A stretch of DNA of 64,000 nt from the NCBI GenBank assembly GCA_018266955.1, contig JAFDZI010000021.1, positions 1-64,000 on the forward strand, in the 5' to 3' direction. Source of the stretch: Bacteroidota bacterium (GTDB lineage Bacteria > Bacteroidota > Bacteroidia > Flavobacteriales > Weeksellaceae). Of this stretch, positions 1 to 9,831 are shown one piece after another. Both the position numbers and the translations under genes were made by a program. The stretch's first letter is position 1. Each line of letters opens with the position of its first letter. The notes beneath the pieces were generated by a model. That model worked only from the letters and a program-made list of their open reading frames with translations. It was not told where the DNA came from and did no database searches.

Positions 1-164
1 GTGAAATTACCGTGCAACGGTCTTGTATTATGATTTTTTTTAAATAATTCAAATTTAACTTATGATTATTATTTAAAATAAGAATAAAAAATGAAATTTT
101 CTCAATGTTAATAGCGTAATTTCTACTGAAAAGAGTAATGAAAAGTATGTTGTAGAGGTGAATG

Positions 165-1868
165 TTAAATTCCAATACTGAAATCCTGAGGTGAAACACC
201 TTCTTCGATGTTTAATTTTTTTCTTAATCGGTGCCAAGTTACTCTGGAAGATTGTGCAGAAATTCCTAAGATGTTGGCAATTTCTTTGTGCGATAGCTCG
301 ATTCTACTCAAAACCATTATTCTAATTTCGGCAGGAGTGACATGTGGAAATTTATCTTTAAGTCTGTCAATATATCCCGGATGTATTTGTTCGAAAGCCA
401 ATCGAAATTTCCCCCAATCTTCATCCGTTAGAATGGCTGTTTTTTTAATTTCTTCGATAATAGCAATGTTTTGAACGGAATGGTCGATGTGCTGAAGGTG
501 TGAAATTAATGTGTTTTTACTTTCAATTTCTTTCAGAAAGCTATCGATTTTTTGTTTTGCATTTTCCAATTGTGCTTCAGAAAATTTTAGTTCAGCATCT
601 TTTGCCCGTTTTCGCTCCGTATAAATCCGATTCATATAGCGATAATACAGTAAAACAAAAATGAGTAGAACAATGACAAATGCAACAAATGACAACATTT
701 TTATCAAATGATTTCTGTTCGATTCCCTTAGTTTCCATTCCGCATTTTCTAATTTTTGTTTAGCAATCTTTTGTTGTACCCGTAGAATCATTAAGCTGCT
801 GAAGGTATTGTTATTTTCTTGAGCGGCAACAGCAGCGGAATCTTTGTATTCTATTGATTTTTTTATGTTTCCTTGTCGATCATACCAACGGCTAATGATA
901 GGGTACAATTTTTCATATCTTTCCGTTTGGTTTGTATTTCTAATATAGGAACTAGCCCGTTGTAAAAGTTCCCAAGCTTCGCTTATTTTTCCTTCTGAAA
1001 TGTAAATATCCGCTATTGGAATCATGGCACCAGCAGCCAAACCATAATCTTTGTTTTTCAAAGCGTTGTTATAATCCTCTTTAAACAGAGGTTTCGCTTT
1101 TTCAAAATTTCCCTTTCTATATAGGTTGTAGGCGATATTACCCATAGAAATAGTATATTGAATGCTGTCTTTGTTAAGAAATTTGGAACTAGCAGTTTTT
1201 TTGAAAATTACATTGGAAGAATCGATTTTATTGAGCTTCATGTAACACAATCCCATGGTATTACCAGCGCTCCAACGAGCCCTCCAATTAAATTCGGTTT
1301 CTGGTGACTTTAGGGTCTCCTTAAAATATTTAATTGCTGTAGGATAATCTCTAAATAAATAATAGCATCCTCCTATAATATAGTAATATTCCGGTAGATC
1401 CGGGAAATCTTTAGCATTGGTTGTCCTAAGAAGCTGATCCAATTTTAATGCATAATCAAATGCAATCTCATAATTTTTTTTATCGTACCAATAATAGTTT
1501 TGCTGTACTTTTACCGCCCTTGCTTCAATATCAAAAATACCAGCTTTCTTTCCTTTCTTTTCTACTTTGATAATATCAGTAAGATACTTTTTTTCGTTTC
1601 CAATTTTATTAGAGATATTATAATATGCCAAATAAAGATCAGCTTCTAATTCCAGAGAAATGTCCTTGTTTTTTTTTCCAAATTCTTTCAATTCTTGAGC
1701 TTTTTGTACAGCTTGTGGCGGCGATAGTTTCATGCTCGTAAGATAGAATTCATTGATGGGAATTATCTTTTCATTATATTTTTTGTGTAATAATTCATTA
1801 AATTGTGCAGTATATTTCAAACTGATTAATATAAACAATGAAATGAGTATTTTTTCTGTATTTTTCAT
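165..1868 (-). CDS. TPR membrane protein with C-terminal LuxR-like helix-turn-helix
   Basis: 567 residues. The N-terminus is hydrophobic and ends in a signal-peptide-like stretch. A long helical region with several TPR-like repeats follows (about residues 60-350). One strong membrane segment lies near residues 389-409 and leads into a charged coiled coil. The last 60 residues carry a LuxR/GerE-type helix-turn-helix (PAEIRIMVLSRIELSHKEIA, about 520-560). This architecture, periplasmic TPRs tied through the membrane to a cytoplasmic DNA-binding domain, is a recurrent Bacteroidota one-component regulator. The signal sensed and the target genes cannot be read from the sequence. The gene is transcribed away from the adjacent epimerase operon, so the shared 479-bp spacer is a candidate target region; that is inference. 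Confidence 0.85.
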   Translation of the reverse strand: MKNTEKILISLFILISLKYTAQFNELLHKKYNEKIIPINEFYLTSMKLSPPQAVQKAQELKEFGKKNKDISLELEADLYLAYYNISNKIGNEKKYLTDIIKVEKKGKKAGIFDIEARAVKVQQNYYWYDKKNYEIAFDYALKLDQLLRTTNAKDFPDLPEYYYIIGGCYYLFRDYPTAIKYFKETLKSPETEFNWRARWSAGNTMGLCYMKLNKIDSSNVIFKKTASSKFLNKDSIQYTISMGNIAYNLYRKGNFEKAKPLFKEDYNNALKNKDYGLAAGAMIPIADIYISEGKISEAWELLQRASSYIRNTNQTERYEKLYPIISRWYDRQGNIKKSIEYKDSAAVAAQENNNTFSSLMILRVQQKIAKQKLENAEWKLRESNRNHLIKMLSFVAFVIVLLIFVLLYYRYMNRIYTERKRAKDAELKFSEAQLENAKQKIDSFLKEIESKNTLISHLQHIDHSVQNIAIIEEIKKTAILTDEDWGKFRLAFEQIHPGYIDRLKDKFPHVTPAEIRIMVLSRIELSHKEIANILGISAQSSRVTWHRLRKKLNIEEGVSPQDFSIGI

Positions 1869-2347
1869 ATATTATTACACTTAAAATTGATTTTTTTTTT
1901 TATTATTTTTAGAAAAATGATAATTCTCTATGATAACTTGCGAAAATCAAAAAAATAATTCGTAAAAATAAGAAAAAGAAAATTGACAGTCTGAGAATTT
2001 TGAAATCTATCAATGGTTTTGTTTTTGGAGTTTCATTGATTTTTGTTAAGAAAATATTAAAGTTTGTAATAAATTTATCTCACAAACTTATCATAAGTTC
2101 TGATATTTATCGGTATTATTATGCGAATTTTCTTATTTTTTTTGCAATTTTTCTTTGAAGTTATGTCCAACGGAAAAGTCTTTCATATCTATGATTGGAG
2201 AGATTTAGAAGCAAAAATTATTCATTCAAGATCATTTTATTTTTACTTTTTATTGCCTCGTTTCATGCATCATGGAGCGAGAATTTTTGTTATATTTGCA
2301 AGTATTTTGCACCTATCAATACCAATGATTAGTATCCCTTTAAAACC
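1869..2347. other. Divergent intergenic region with two inverted repeats and a possible -7 box
   Basis: This 479-bp AT-rich spacer lies between the TPR regulator and the epimerase operon. It holds an 8-bp inverted repeat, AAGTTTGT (2060-2067) with ACAAACTT (2082-2089). An overlapping 15-bp perfect palindrome AACTTATCATAAGTT lies at 2085-2099. A TAnnTTTG box, TATATTTG, is at 2291-2298, but no TTG lies at the usual distance upstream. A 76-codon reading frame here has no coding character. The palindromes could be operator sites. Confidence 0.4.
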
Positions 2348-3358
2348 ATGATTTTAGTAACTGGAGCCACAGGAATTCTCGGTAGTGTTATTGTTTTAGA
2401 CTTACTAAAGCAGGGCAAAACCGTTCGTGCTTCGTATCGTTCGGAAAACCGATTGCAAGAAGTGAAAAAAATATTCTCCTATTATACCGATACTCCAGCT
2501 GATTTTTTTGATCAAATAATTTGGGTTAAAGTTGATTTTGAAGATATTGCATCTCTGGAAAACGCCGTAGATGGAGTAGAAGAAGTCTATCATTGTGCAG
2601 CCAAAGTGAGTTTCCACCCAAAGGATAAATTGGAAATGTATGAAACCAATATCGAAGGAACAAAACAATTGCTCTATGCTTGTCAAAATTCCAGCGTAAA
2701 GAAATTTTGTTTCGTTAGCTCTATTGCGGTTTTGGATGGACTGAATGAAGACGGCATTATGGACGAAAGTTCGGATTATAATCATAAACTGGAACATTCT
2801 GCCTATGCCAAATCCAAACATTTCTCGGAAATGGAAGTATGGAGAGCCTCAGCCGAAGGGTTGAAGGTGGTTATTGTGAATCCAGGAGTAATCATTGGCT
2901 CGGGAAATTGGAAATCCAGTAGCGGAACCTTGTTTGGATCCTTATTGAAGTCGCCTTTCTCCTTTAGTGGTTCCACAGCCTATGTGGATGTTCGGGATGT
3001 GTCGAAAATGGCCATTCTATTAATGGAAAAGGAGGTTTTTGACCAGAGATTTATTCTCATTTCAGAAAATATTAAATTTGAAGAAATGGCGAATTTGGTT
3101 CGATCAAAATTCGGATTAAACAAGGTGAAAATCATCCCCAATTTCATTTTAAAAATAGGAACAATCTTCGCGTATCTTTTGGGCTGGTTATTTCCAATGT
3201 TGAAAATGATTAACAAAAGAAATATAGAAGCGGTAAGTACCAGCAATATTATTTCCAATAAAAAAATTACACACCAACTGAATGAATCGTTTCTACCCAT
3301 TTCGGAAAGCATCGATTTTCATTTGAATCATTATAAAAAAGACTTAAAAAAGGCCTAA
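2348..3358 (+). CDS. NAD(P)-dependent epimerase/dehydratase (extended SDR, 3beta-HSD-like)
   Basis: 336 residues beginning with a Rossmann dinucleotide-binding motif (VTGATGILG, residues 4-12). The catalytic YxxxK appears as YAKSK near residue 153. The family oxidises or reduces sugar nucleotides, flavonoid-like or steroid-like alcohols; the substrate here is not evident. A hydrophobic stretch near residues 265-285 suggests membrane association, as in 3beta-HSD-like members. The stop codon overlaps the start of the acyl-CoA ligase (TAATG at 3356-3360), so the two are co-translated and probably act on related, perhaps lipid, substrates. Confidence 0.85.
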   Translation: MILVTGATGILGSVIVLDLLKQGKTVRASYRSENRLQEVKKIFSYYTDTPADFFDQIIWVKVDFEDIASLENAVDGVEEVYHCAAKVSFHPKDKLEMYETNIEGTKQLLYACQNSSVKKFCFVSSIAVLDGLNEDGIMDESSDYNHKLEHSAYAKSKHFSEMEVWRASAEGLKVVIVNPGVIIGSGNWKSSSGTLFGSLLKSPFSFSGSTAYVDVRDVSKMAILLMEKEVFDQRFILISENIKFEEMANLVRSKFGLNKVKIIPNFILKIGTIFAYLLGWLFPMLKMINKRNIEAVSTSNIISNKKITHQLNESFLPISESIDFHLNHYKKDLKKA

Positions 3359-5118
3359 TGAATTTTACCAACTTTATCCATAAAAACGCAGATACATTTC
3401 TGAAAAAACCGGCTTTAGGCTTCAAAAAAGACAACGAGTGGAAGGAAATTAATTGGTCCATGTTGCGAACCCTTGTGTACAAAACTGCCAATGCGCTTAG
3501 GAATGCCGGGATAAAAGAGAATGACAAAGTAGCCATTTATTCCGAAAACTGCGCCGAATGGATTTGCTTTGACCTCGCCGTAATGGCGTTGGGAGCCATT
3601 ACAGTTCCTATTTATGCCACCAATACTGCCGAACAAGCCTCTTATATTTTGGACGATTCCGAAGCCAAAATTATATTGACCGGTAACCAAGAACAATACG
3701 ATGCGGCATTTGAAATTATTCAGAATTCCCAATATTTAGAGAAAATTATCGTCATCAAAAAATCGGTTTGGATAAAAAAAGAAAATTCTGAATATCTGGA
3801 AAATTTCATAAAACCTGCCCAATCGAATTTTGCCATTGTAGAAAAATCCAGTGATGATGTTGCCACGCTCATTTATACTTCTGGTACAACAGGCGTTCCC
3901 AAAGGAGTGATGCTAACCCATGGTAATTTTCAAAAATGTATAGAGGCTCATTTTGAGTTTTTTCAATTTAAAAATTTTGTCAACGAACATTCCTTAGCTT
4001 TTCTACCCTTAACTCATGTTTTCGAAAGAAGTTGGACATTGCTCTGTTTGTACGGAGGTGCTAAAGTGTCGTTTTTGGAAAATCCAAAACTCATTGCCCA
4101 CGCTTTGGTAGAGGTGAAGCCTTCGTTGATGTGCTCCGTGCCTAGGTTTTACCAAAAAATTTATGGCGGCATTCAGGAAATGGTGGCTACCAGTTCTCCA
4201 GCCAAAAAGAAGATTTTTTCTTGGGCAATTTCTGTGGGTAAAGAAGTGGCTGAAAGAAAGAGAAATCAGCAATCGTTGCCGTTTATTTTAGGATTTAAAA
4301 ATAAAATTGCCGATGCCATGGTTTTCGGTAAAATAAAGAAAAAATTAGGTGGAAATCTTTGGTTTATGCCTTGTGGTGGTGCTTCCATCTCAGAAGAAGT
4401 TACTCGGTTTTTTGATGCGATGGGCATTCACATCACCGTAGGATATGGACTGACAGAAACTACGGCAACGCTTACCGCTTTTCCTTTTACCCAATATGAA
4501 CACGGTTCCGCAGGAAAACCTTTGGGAAATACTCAAATAAAAATAGGCGAGAACGATGAAATTCTTGCCAAAGGCGATGGCATTATGAAGGGATATTATA
4601 AAAAACCTGAAGAAACCGCCAAAGTTTTCACCGAAGAGGGATGGTTCAAAACGGGGGATGCCGGGAAATTTGATGCTGCTGGAAATTTATACATCACTGA
4701 TCGAATCAAAGATCTGATGAAAACATCCAACGGAAAGTATATTGCGCCACAACCGATTGAAAACCTATTGTCCAATAACAATCTGGTACAACAAGTGATG
4801 TTGATAGCCGAAGGAAAACCTTTTGTGACCGCACTTATCGTCCCGAATTTTGAATTTTTACAAGAAAAACTCAAAGAGATGAAAATTCCGTTTACGCACT
4901 GGAACGAGATTGTAGAAATGCCGGAAATAAAAGAATTATACAAAACGACCCTTGATGAAATTCAGCACCAACTTCCTGGGGTGGAAAAAGTAAAGAAATT
5001 TACCTTGATGCCATCGGAATTTGAAATTTCAACGGGTGAGATAACGCCTACTTTAAAAATAAAAAGAAACATTGTTTTGCAAAAATATCAATCGTTGATT
5101 GATGCTATGTATGTTTAA
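3358..5118 (+). CDS. Long-chain acyl-CoA synthetase (AMP-binding)
   Basis: 586 residues of the adenylate-forming superfamily. It activates a fatty acid with ATP to acyl-AMP and then acyl-CoA. Visible motifs are the P-loop TSGTTGVPKG (about 174-183), the YGLTET core, GWFKTGDAGKF, and the hinge/C-terminal ITDRIKDLMKTSNGKYIAP. The length fits bacterial and eukaryotic-type long-chain (FadD/FAA-like) enzymes. It is translationally coupled to the upstream epimerase, and mvaD follows after 21 nt, making a likely three-gene operon around lipid and isoprenoid metabolism. Chain-length preference cannot be read off. Confidence 0.92.
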   Translation: MNFTNFIHKNADTFLKKPALGFKKDNEWKEINWSMLRTLVYKTANALRNAGIKENDKVAIYSENCAEWICFDLAVMALGAITVPIYATNTAEQASYILDDSEAKIILTGNQEQYDAAFEIIQNSQYLEKIIVIKKSVWIKKENSEYLENFIKPAQSNFAIVEKSSDDVATLIYTSGTTGVPKGVMLTHGNFQKCIEAHFEFFQFKNFVNEHSLAFLPLTHVFERSWTLLCLYGGAKVSFLENPKLIAHALVEVKPSLMCSVPRFYQKIYGGIQEMVATSSPAKKKIFSWAISVGKEVAERKRNQQSLPFILGFKNKIADAMVFGKIKKKLGGNLWFMPCGGASISEEVTRFFDAMGIHITVGYGLTETTATLTAFPFTQYEHGSAGKPLGNTQIKIGENDEILAKGDGIMKGYYKKPEETAKVFTEEGWFKTGDAGKFDAAGNLYITDRIKDLMKTSNGKYIAPQPIENLLSNNNLVQQVMLIAEGKPFVTALIVPNFEFLQEKLKEMKIPFTHWNEIVEMPEIKELYKTTLDEIQHQLPGVEKVKKFTLMPSEFEISTGEITPTLKIKRNIVLQKYQSLIDAMYV

Positions 5119-5139
5119 TCTTTAGTTTAATAAAAAATA

Positions 5140-6204
5140 ATGACCCAAGAATTTATTGGAAATACCAATTTTTCCGTTCACAATAAAGTGGTTAAAACCA
5201 CTTGCCCTAGCAATATTGCCCTTATTAAATATTGGGGAAAATATGCCGACCAAATGCCAGCCAATCCTAGTATTTCATATACCTTGAACTATTGTCATAC
5301 CCAAACGGAAATGGAATTTTGGGCGGATGAAAAATTTGAAGTGCAAACTTTTTTATCAGGAAGTGAAGAAAAGGGTTTTGCAGAAAAAATAGAAAAATAC
5401 TTTAGAAATATCGAGGTTTATTTACCATGGATTTTGAAAGGGAAATACATCATAAAAACTGAAAATTCCTTTCCCCACAGTTCGGGTATTGCCAGTTCGG
5501 CATCTGGATTTGGAGCCATTGCCCAAGGTTTGATGGATTTGGATAAAACATTCCGAACCTCTTCCGAGGGTGATTCATTAGACAAAGACATACAAAAAGC
5601 TTCTTTTTTGGCGAGATTGGGAAGTGGTTCGGCTTGTAGAAGTTTGTACAACGGACTGATTGTTTGGGGGAAAACCGATGAGGTAGTGGGAAGTTCGGAT
5701 CTGTTTGCCGTTCCTTACCCAGAAGAAGAAATCCACCCTATTTTTAAAAATTTCAACGATTGGGTTTTGTTGATTCATGAAGGGCAAAAGTCGGTTTCTT
5801 CTAGCGTTGGACATGGATTGATGAAGACCAATCCCTATGCAGAAAGAAGATTTCAGGAAGCCAGAGAAAATTTTGCACCTCTAAAAGAAATTCTAAAATC
5901 TGGTGATATTCAAGGTTTTATCCGTTTGGTGGAACACGAAGCGCTTACCTTACACGCCATGATGATGATGAGCGAACCAGCTTTTATCCTGATGAAAACA
6001 GGGACTTTGGAAGTCATCAATTCCGTTTGGAAATACCGTGAAGAAACCGGAAATCCTTTGTTTTTTACCTTAGATGCTGGAGCCAATGTACATTTGTTGT
6101 TTCCAGAAAACGAACAATCCGCAGCGATACAAGAGTTTATCACCACACAACTGCTGCCATTTACCCAAAAAGGAGGCGTCGTAAAAGATGTGATGCGGTT
6201 TTAG
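5140..6204 (+). CDS. mvaD: Diphosphomevalonate decarboxylase
   Basis: 354 residues of the GHMP kinase superfamily. It performs the ATP-dependent decarboxylation of mevalonate 5-diphosphate to isopentenyl diphosphate. The N-terminus has the typical TCPSNIALIKYWGK segment (about 21-34). The GHMP ATP-binding loop PHSSGIASSASG lies near 112-123, and the substrate-binding LDAGANVHLL is near the C-terminus. Together with the isomerase gene at 50552-51088 this shows that isoprenoids are made through mevalonate, as is usual in Flavobacteriia. It probably belongs to the same transcript as the two genes before it. Confidence 0.95.
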   Translation: MTQEFIGNTNFSVHNKVVKTTCPSNIALIKYWGKYADQMPANPSISYTLNYCHTQTEMEFWADEKFEVQTFLSGSEEKGFAEKIEKYFRNIEVYLPWILKGKYIIKTENSFPHSSGIASSASGFGAIAQGLMDLDKTFRTSSEGDSLDKDIQKASFLARLGSGSACRSLYNGLIVWGKTDEVVGSSDLFAVPYPEEEIHPIFKNFNDWVLLIHEGQKSVSSSVGHGLMKTNPYAERRFQEARENFAPLKEILKSGDIQGFIRLVEHEALTLHAMMMMSEPAFILMKTGTLEVINSVWKYREETGNPLFFTLDAGANVHLLFPENEQSAAIQEFITTQLLPFTQKGGVVKDVMRF

Positions 6205-6288
6205 TTTTAAAAAAATAATATTTTGTTCTCCATTTTTTTTAAATATTATTCTTGAAAAAAGAAGAACCATTTCATTCAAAAACCAAGT

Positions 6289-6669
6289 ATGAACATTCAT
6301 CACATAGCCATTATCGTTTCGGATTATCAGAAATCCAAAAAATTTTATACGGAAATCCTTAATTTAAAAGTGCTAAGAGAAGTCTATAGAGAAGAACGAC
6401 AATCTTGGAAATTGGATTTGGGCATTGGAAACCATTATGTGATAGAATTGTTTTCATTTCCTCATTCGCCTCAAAGATCCTCATTCCCAGAACGCTGTGG
6501 TTTAAGGCATTTGGCTTTTGGAGTGGATAATGTTTTAAAAAAAAGAGAAGAACTCATTGCTAAAGGCATATTATGTGAAGAAATAAAAGTGGATGAATGG
6601 ACAGGAAAACATTTTTTTTTCACTCGAGATCCAGACGATTTACCTTTAGAGTTTTACGAAAATGAATAA
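6289..6669 (+). CDS. VOC-family (glyoxalase I-like) metalloprotein
   Basis: 126 residues with the paired beta-alpha-beta-beta-beta fold of the vicinal oxygen chelate family. The expected metal ligands are present: His near residue 5 (NIHHIAI), Glu in YVIELF, His in LRHLAF and Glu in LPLEFYE. The best match by eye is the small YaeR/GloA2-like group, which may be lactoylglutathione-lyase-like or a related isomerase or dioxygenase. The catalysed reaction is uncertain. It stands alone, 84 nt after mvaD, and ends at a strong hairpin. Confidence 0.85.
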   Translation: MNIHHIAIIVSDYQKSKKFYTEILNLKVLREVYREERQSWKLDLGIGNHYVIELFSFPHSPQRSSFPERCGLRHLAFGVDNVLKKREELIAKGILCEEIKVDEWTGKHFFFTRDPDDLPLEFYENE

Positions 6670-6671
6670 AA

Positions 6672-6709
6672 AAATACCTACACTCAATTTTTGTGTAGGT
6701 ATTTTTTTT
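6672..6709. terminator. Bidirectional terminator between convergent genes
   Basis: A 12-bp perfect stem, AAATACCTACAC (6672-6683) with GTGTAGGTATTT (6693-6704), is followed by a T-run on the plus strand and mirrored by an A-run on the left. It separates the VOC gene from the convergent TonB-dependent receptor. Confidence 0.85.
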
Positions 6710-6718
6710 AGTATAGGT

Positions 6719-8920
6719 TTACTTTATTCTAAATTCCAATTTAACATTAAAGAATCGTCCGGTAAGTCGGGTAGGGACTGGATAAAGATATTGGGTGTTG
6801 ATATCGGTTATCCATTGGTTGGCAACAGTATTATTGATGTTGAAAGCATTGAAAACTTGTACGCCAAGAATCAATTCATCAAAAGCTCCCCAAAATCCCC
6901 ATCTGTCATTTTTCTCTTTAGGATCGATAAATACATAAGACAATCCCATATCTACTCTTTTATAAGAAGGCAAAGTTCTTTGAAATTGGTAAGGATTGCT
7001 GTAGGGTGGAGCTCCTGTAGGAAGTCCCATGGCAAAAACACCTGTTAAGTTTACCCTCATCTTTGGGAACTTAGGCATATAATCCTGGTAAAAAATGGCA
7101 AATCTAAAACGCTGATCCGTGGGTCTTGCAATATCGCCTTTATCCTCAATATTTTCATAAGCTCTGGCATAAGAAGCCGAAATCCAAGAATCTACACCCG
7201 GTACAAATTCCCCATACAAACGGGTGTCAATACCATAAGCGTAGCCAGTAGCATTGTTTTGTCCGGTATATTTTATCCTCACATTGTCCATGTAGTAAGG
7301 AATTAGGTGATCCATTTTTTTATAATACAATTCGGTGGTGAGTTTAAAAGGCCTATCGTACATATTAAATTCATAGTCGTTGGCCAAAATCATTTGTATG
7401 GATCGTTGCGATTTGATGTTTGGGTTAAAAGAGCCGTCCAAATCTTTAATTTCCTTGTAAAAAGGAGCTTGGTAATAAACACCTCCTGAAAGTTTGAAAA
7501 GCATATCGGCTTCCCAATTGGGTTTTATAGCAAACTGTGCTCTTGGCGAGAATATAGTTTCGTTGTTGTAACTCCATTGAGATGCTCTAATACCAGCATT
7601 AAAGAAGATTTTATTTTCGCCCCAAAGCAATTTTTGATTGTATTGAAGGTAGGCAGAAAGTCGGGTTGGACTTATGGAATTGTTTCCGGCAATGTGATGT
7701 TTAAGTTCTAAAGGTGAGTTATCCAAAACACCAGGATTTACGAGAACTTTAGGTACACTATATCCAATGGAATCAATGAGTTGCCATTCGTTGGTGTAGT
7801 CTTTCAGGCTTTCTTTTTCGTATTTAAAGCCCAATTCTATGTCGGTGTTTATGTTGGGCGAATACTTTGTTTTTAGCTGTGCTCCATAGGTTTTTACCAT
7901 CAAATCGTTTCGTGCATGATCTATTTGTCCTCCCACATCATAGGAAGTAACAGGTTCGCCAGTCACCGGATCGAAGGTTTGCAACATATAGGCTGAAGCG
8001 GTAGTATAGTACTCTCTCTCTCTATTTTGATAGGCAAAACCATCGACAGTGATTTTTAATTTTTTTGATGGCTTATAAGTGATGGTTCCCGTTCCCATCA
8101 TATTTTTGTACTGATCATTTTCCTTTCCGTTGTAGTAAACGGTCAATTTTAAGGGGGAAAGCAACGAGCCGAAATCGACTTCCTTTTTCTTTGGAATCAT
8201 CTCGTAATCGTTTTTAGACCAATATCCCACAAAAGAAACCGATAGTTTGGGATTGATATGGTAGTTGATGTACGATTGAAAATCCATGTACTTAGGATTA
8301 AAATCGGTGTCTTCCTTTAAAGTATTCAGAACCAAATTGGTATTTCGGTATCTTGCAGAAATTAGGGCTGTAAGTTTTTTGTCGTTGGTTGCAAAACCGG
8401 TGGAAAGTCTTCCACCGATGAGACTGGCTTCTCCCGAAACTTCAAATTTTTCTGGTTCACGATAGTAGATATTAAGTGCCGAAGACATTTTATCGCCATA
8501 TTTTGCTTCGAAACCACCGGCAGAAAAATTGACTGTTGACACCATATCCGGGTTAATGATGCTCATGCCTTCCTGCATGGAATTGCGAATTAAAAAGGGT
8601 CTGTATATTTCGATATCGTTGATGTAGATAAGGTTTTCGTCATAACTGCCGCCTCTCACCATGTATTGAGAGGAAAGTTCGGTGTTGGAGTTTACGGAAG
8701 GTAGCGTTTTAATCAATCCTTCGATACCTCCAGAAATAGAGGCTATTTGTTGGGCTTCCTTGGCCGAGAGTTTCACCGTAGTAAGGTCGGTATTTTTACG
8801 GGCATTTCTTTTTTGGAAAACCACTTCTTCTATTTCCCTTTCTTTTATTACCGTGTCTTTTTTCTGTGCCCAAATGCAGATGGGTAATGCAAATAATGAG
8901 GTGACGAATATCTTTTTCAA
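6719..8920 (-). CDS. TonB-dependent outer-membrane receptor
   Basis: 733 residues. The start is TTG (8920-8918), because an in-frame stop lies upstream and no ATG precedes the signal peptide (KKIFVTSLFALPICIWAQ). A TonB-box-like segment and a plug domain follow (about 45-150, with YMVRGGSYDENLIYINDIEI). The rest is a beta-barrel ending in the aromatic-rich strand FFNVKLEFRIK. It lacks a long carboxypeptidase-like N-terminal domain and has no SusD partner beside it, so it is not a classical polysaccharide-utilisation receptor. The ligand is unknown. It lies 45 nt downstream of kdsA. Confidence 0.9.
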   Translation of the reverse strand: MKKIFVTSLFALPICIWAQKKDTVIKEREIEEVVFQKRNARKNTDLTTVKLSAKEAQQIASISGGIEGLIKTLPSVNSNTELSSQYMVRGGSYDENLIYINDIEIYRPFLIRNSMQEGMSIINPDMVSTVNFSAGGFEAKYGDKMSSALNIYYREPEKFEVSGEASLIGGRLSTGFATNDKKLTALISARYRNTNLVLNTLKEDTDFNPKYMDFQSYINYHINPKLSVSFVGYWSKNDYEMIPKKKEVDFGSLLSPLKLTVYYNGKENDQYKNMMGTGTITYKPSKKLKITVDGFAYQNREREYYTTASAYMLQTFDPVTGEPVTSYDVGGQIDHARNDLMVKTYGAQLKTKYSPNINTDIELGFKYEKESLKDYTNEWQLIDSIGYSVPKVLVNPGVLDNSPLELKHHIAGNNSISPTRLSAYLQYNQKLLWGENKIFFNAGIRASQWSYNNETIFSPRAQFAIKPNWEADMLFKLSGGVYYQAPFYKEIKDLDGSFNPNIKSQRSIQMILANDYEFNMYDRPFKLTTELYYKKMDHLIPYYMDNVRIKYTGQNNATGYAYGIDTRLYGEFVPGVDSWISASYARAYENIEDKGDIARPTDQRFRFAIFYQDYMPKFPKMRVNLTGVFAMGLPTGAPPYSNPYQFQRTLPSYKRVDMGLSYVFIDPKEKNDRWGFWGAFDELILGVQVFNAFNINNTVANQWITDINTQYLYPVPTRLTGRFFNVKLEFRIK

Positions 8921-8965
8921 GCGAATTGAGTTTTTGGGGTTATCGATATTTTTGTACAGAATGTT

Positions 8966-9775
8966 TTAAAGGATGGCTTGTCTTATTTTGGTTAATTTAC
9001 CCAATAAATCGTCCAATAAATCCAGTCTAAGCATATTGGCACCATCCGATTTTGCACATGCCGGATTGGGGTGTGTTTCTATAAAAAGTCCATCGGCACC
9101 TACGGCAATTCCTGCTTTGGCAATGGTTTCTATTAATTCTGGTTTCCCTCCGGTAACGCCAGATTCTTGGTTGGGCTGTTGTAGTGAATGGGTAATGTCC
9201 AAGATGACAGGTGCATATTGTTGCATGGTAGGAATACCTCGGTAATCTACGATTAAATCGGTGTATCCAAAGGAATTTCCCCTTTCGATGATTCCTACTT
9301 TATCATTCCCTGAATCTTTAACTTTTTGCACTGCAAATTTCATGGATTCCGGCGAAAGAAACTGTCCTTTTTTCAGGGTTACTACCTTTCCGGTTTTAGC
9401 TGCTGCAACCACTAAGTCGGTTTGTCTTACTAGGAATGCTGGGATTTGTAATACATCAACATACTGAGCTGCCAAAGCTGCGTGTTCGTTTTCGTGGATG
9501 TCGGTGGTGGTGGGTATGTTGAAGTGATTTCCTACTTTTTTTATAATTTCCAAAGCTTTTAAATCGCCAATTCCGGTAAAGGAGTCCACTCTAGAACGAT
9601 TGGCTTTCTTAAAACTTCCTTTGAAGATGTAGGGGATTTGGTATTTGTTGGTCATGGCAATTACCTTTTCGGCAATTTCAAAAGTCATTTCTTCACTTTC
9701 TATGGCGCAAGGACCGGCAATAAGGAAGAAGTTTTTGGAATCTTTGTGTTGTATGTTGGCTAGATGTTGTATCAT
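8966..9775 (-). CDS. kdsA: 3-deoxy-8-phosphooctulonate synthase
   Basis: 269 residues. It condenses arabinose 5-phosphate with phosphoenolpyruvate to Kdo 8-phosphate for the lipopolysaccharide inner core. The family signatures GPCAIESEEM (about 21-30), FKGSFKKANR and DITHSLQQPN are visible. Kdo synthesis confirms a Gram-negative envelope. It has its own well-formed promoter just upstream and may read through into the TonB-dependent receptor gene. Confidence 0.96.
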   Translation of the reverse strand: MIQHLANIQHKDSKNFFLIAGPCAIESEEMTFEIAEKVIAMTNKYQIPYIFKGSFKKANRSRVDSFTGIGDLKALEIIKKVGNHFNIPTTTDIHENEHAALAAQYVDVLQIPAFLVRQTDLVVAAAKTGKVVTLKKGQFLSPESMKFAVQKVKDSGNDKVGIIERGNSFGYTDLIVDYRGIPTMQQYAPVILDITHSLQQPNQESGVTGGKPELIETIAKAGIAVGADGLFIETHPNPACAKSDGANMLRLDLLDDLLGKLTKIRQAIL

Positions 9776-9798
9776 TTTTTCAGGTAAATTTTAAGTAT

Positions 9799-9829
9799 CA
9801 AAAATATTCAAATTAAATGAATTCCTCAA
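9799..9829 (-). promoter_or_regulatory. Bacteroidota-type promoter of kdsA
   Basis: Read on the minus strand, TTG (9829-9827) is followed after exactly 20 nt by TATTTTTG (9806-9799). This is a full match to the Bacteroidota primary-sigma consensus (TTG, 19-21 nt, TAnnTTTG). The -7 box lies 23 nt before the kdsA start codon. Confidence 0.7.
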
Positions 9830-9831
9830 GA

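Noticed and set aside
9-21. Hairpin ACCGT-GCA-ACGGT at the left edge
   Set aside because: The stem is short and no gene end is visible beside it; it could be the end of a gene outside the window, but that cannot be supported.
2121-2351. 76-codon reading frame before the epimerase gene
   Set aside because: It overlaps the likely promoter region, has no recognisable features, and reads through palindromes and a -7 box; it is noise in AT-rich DNA.
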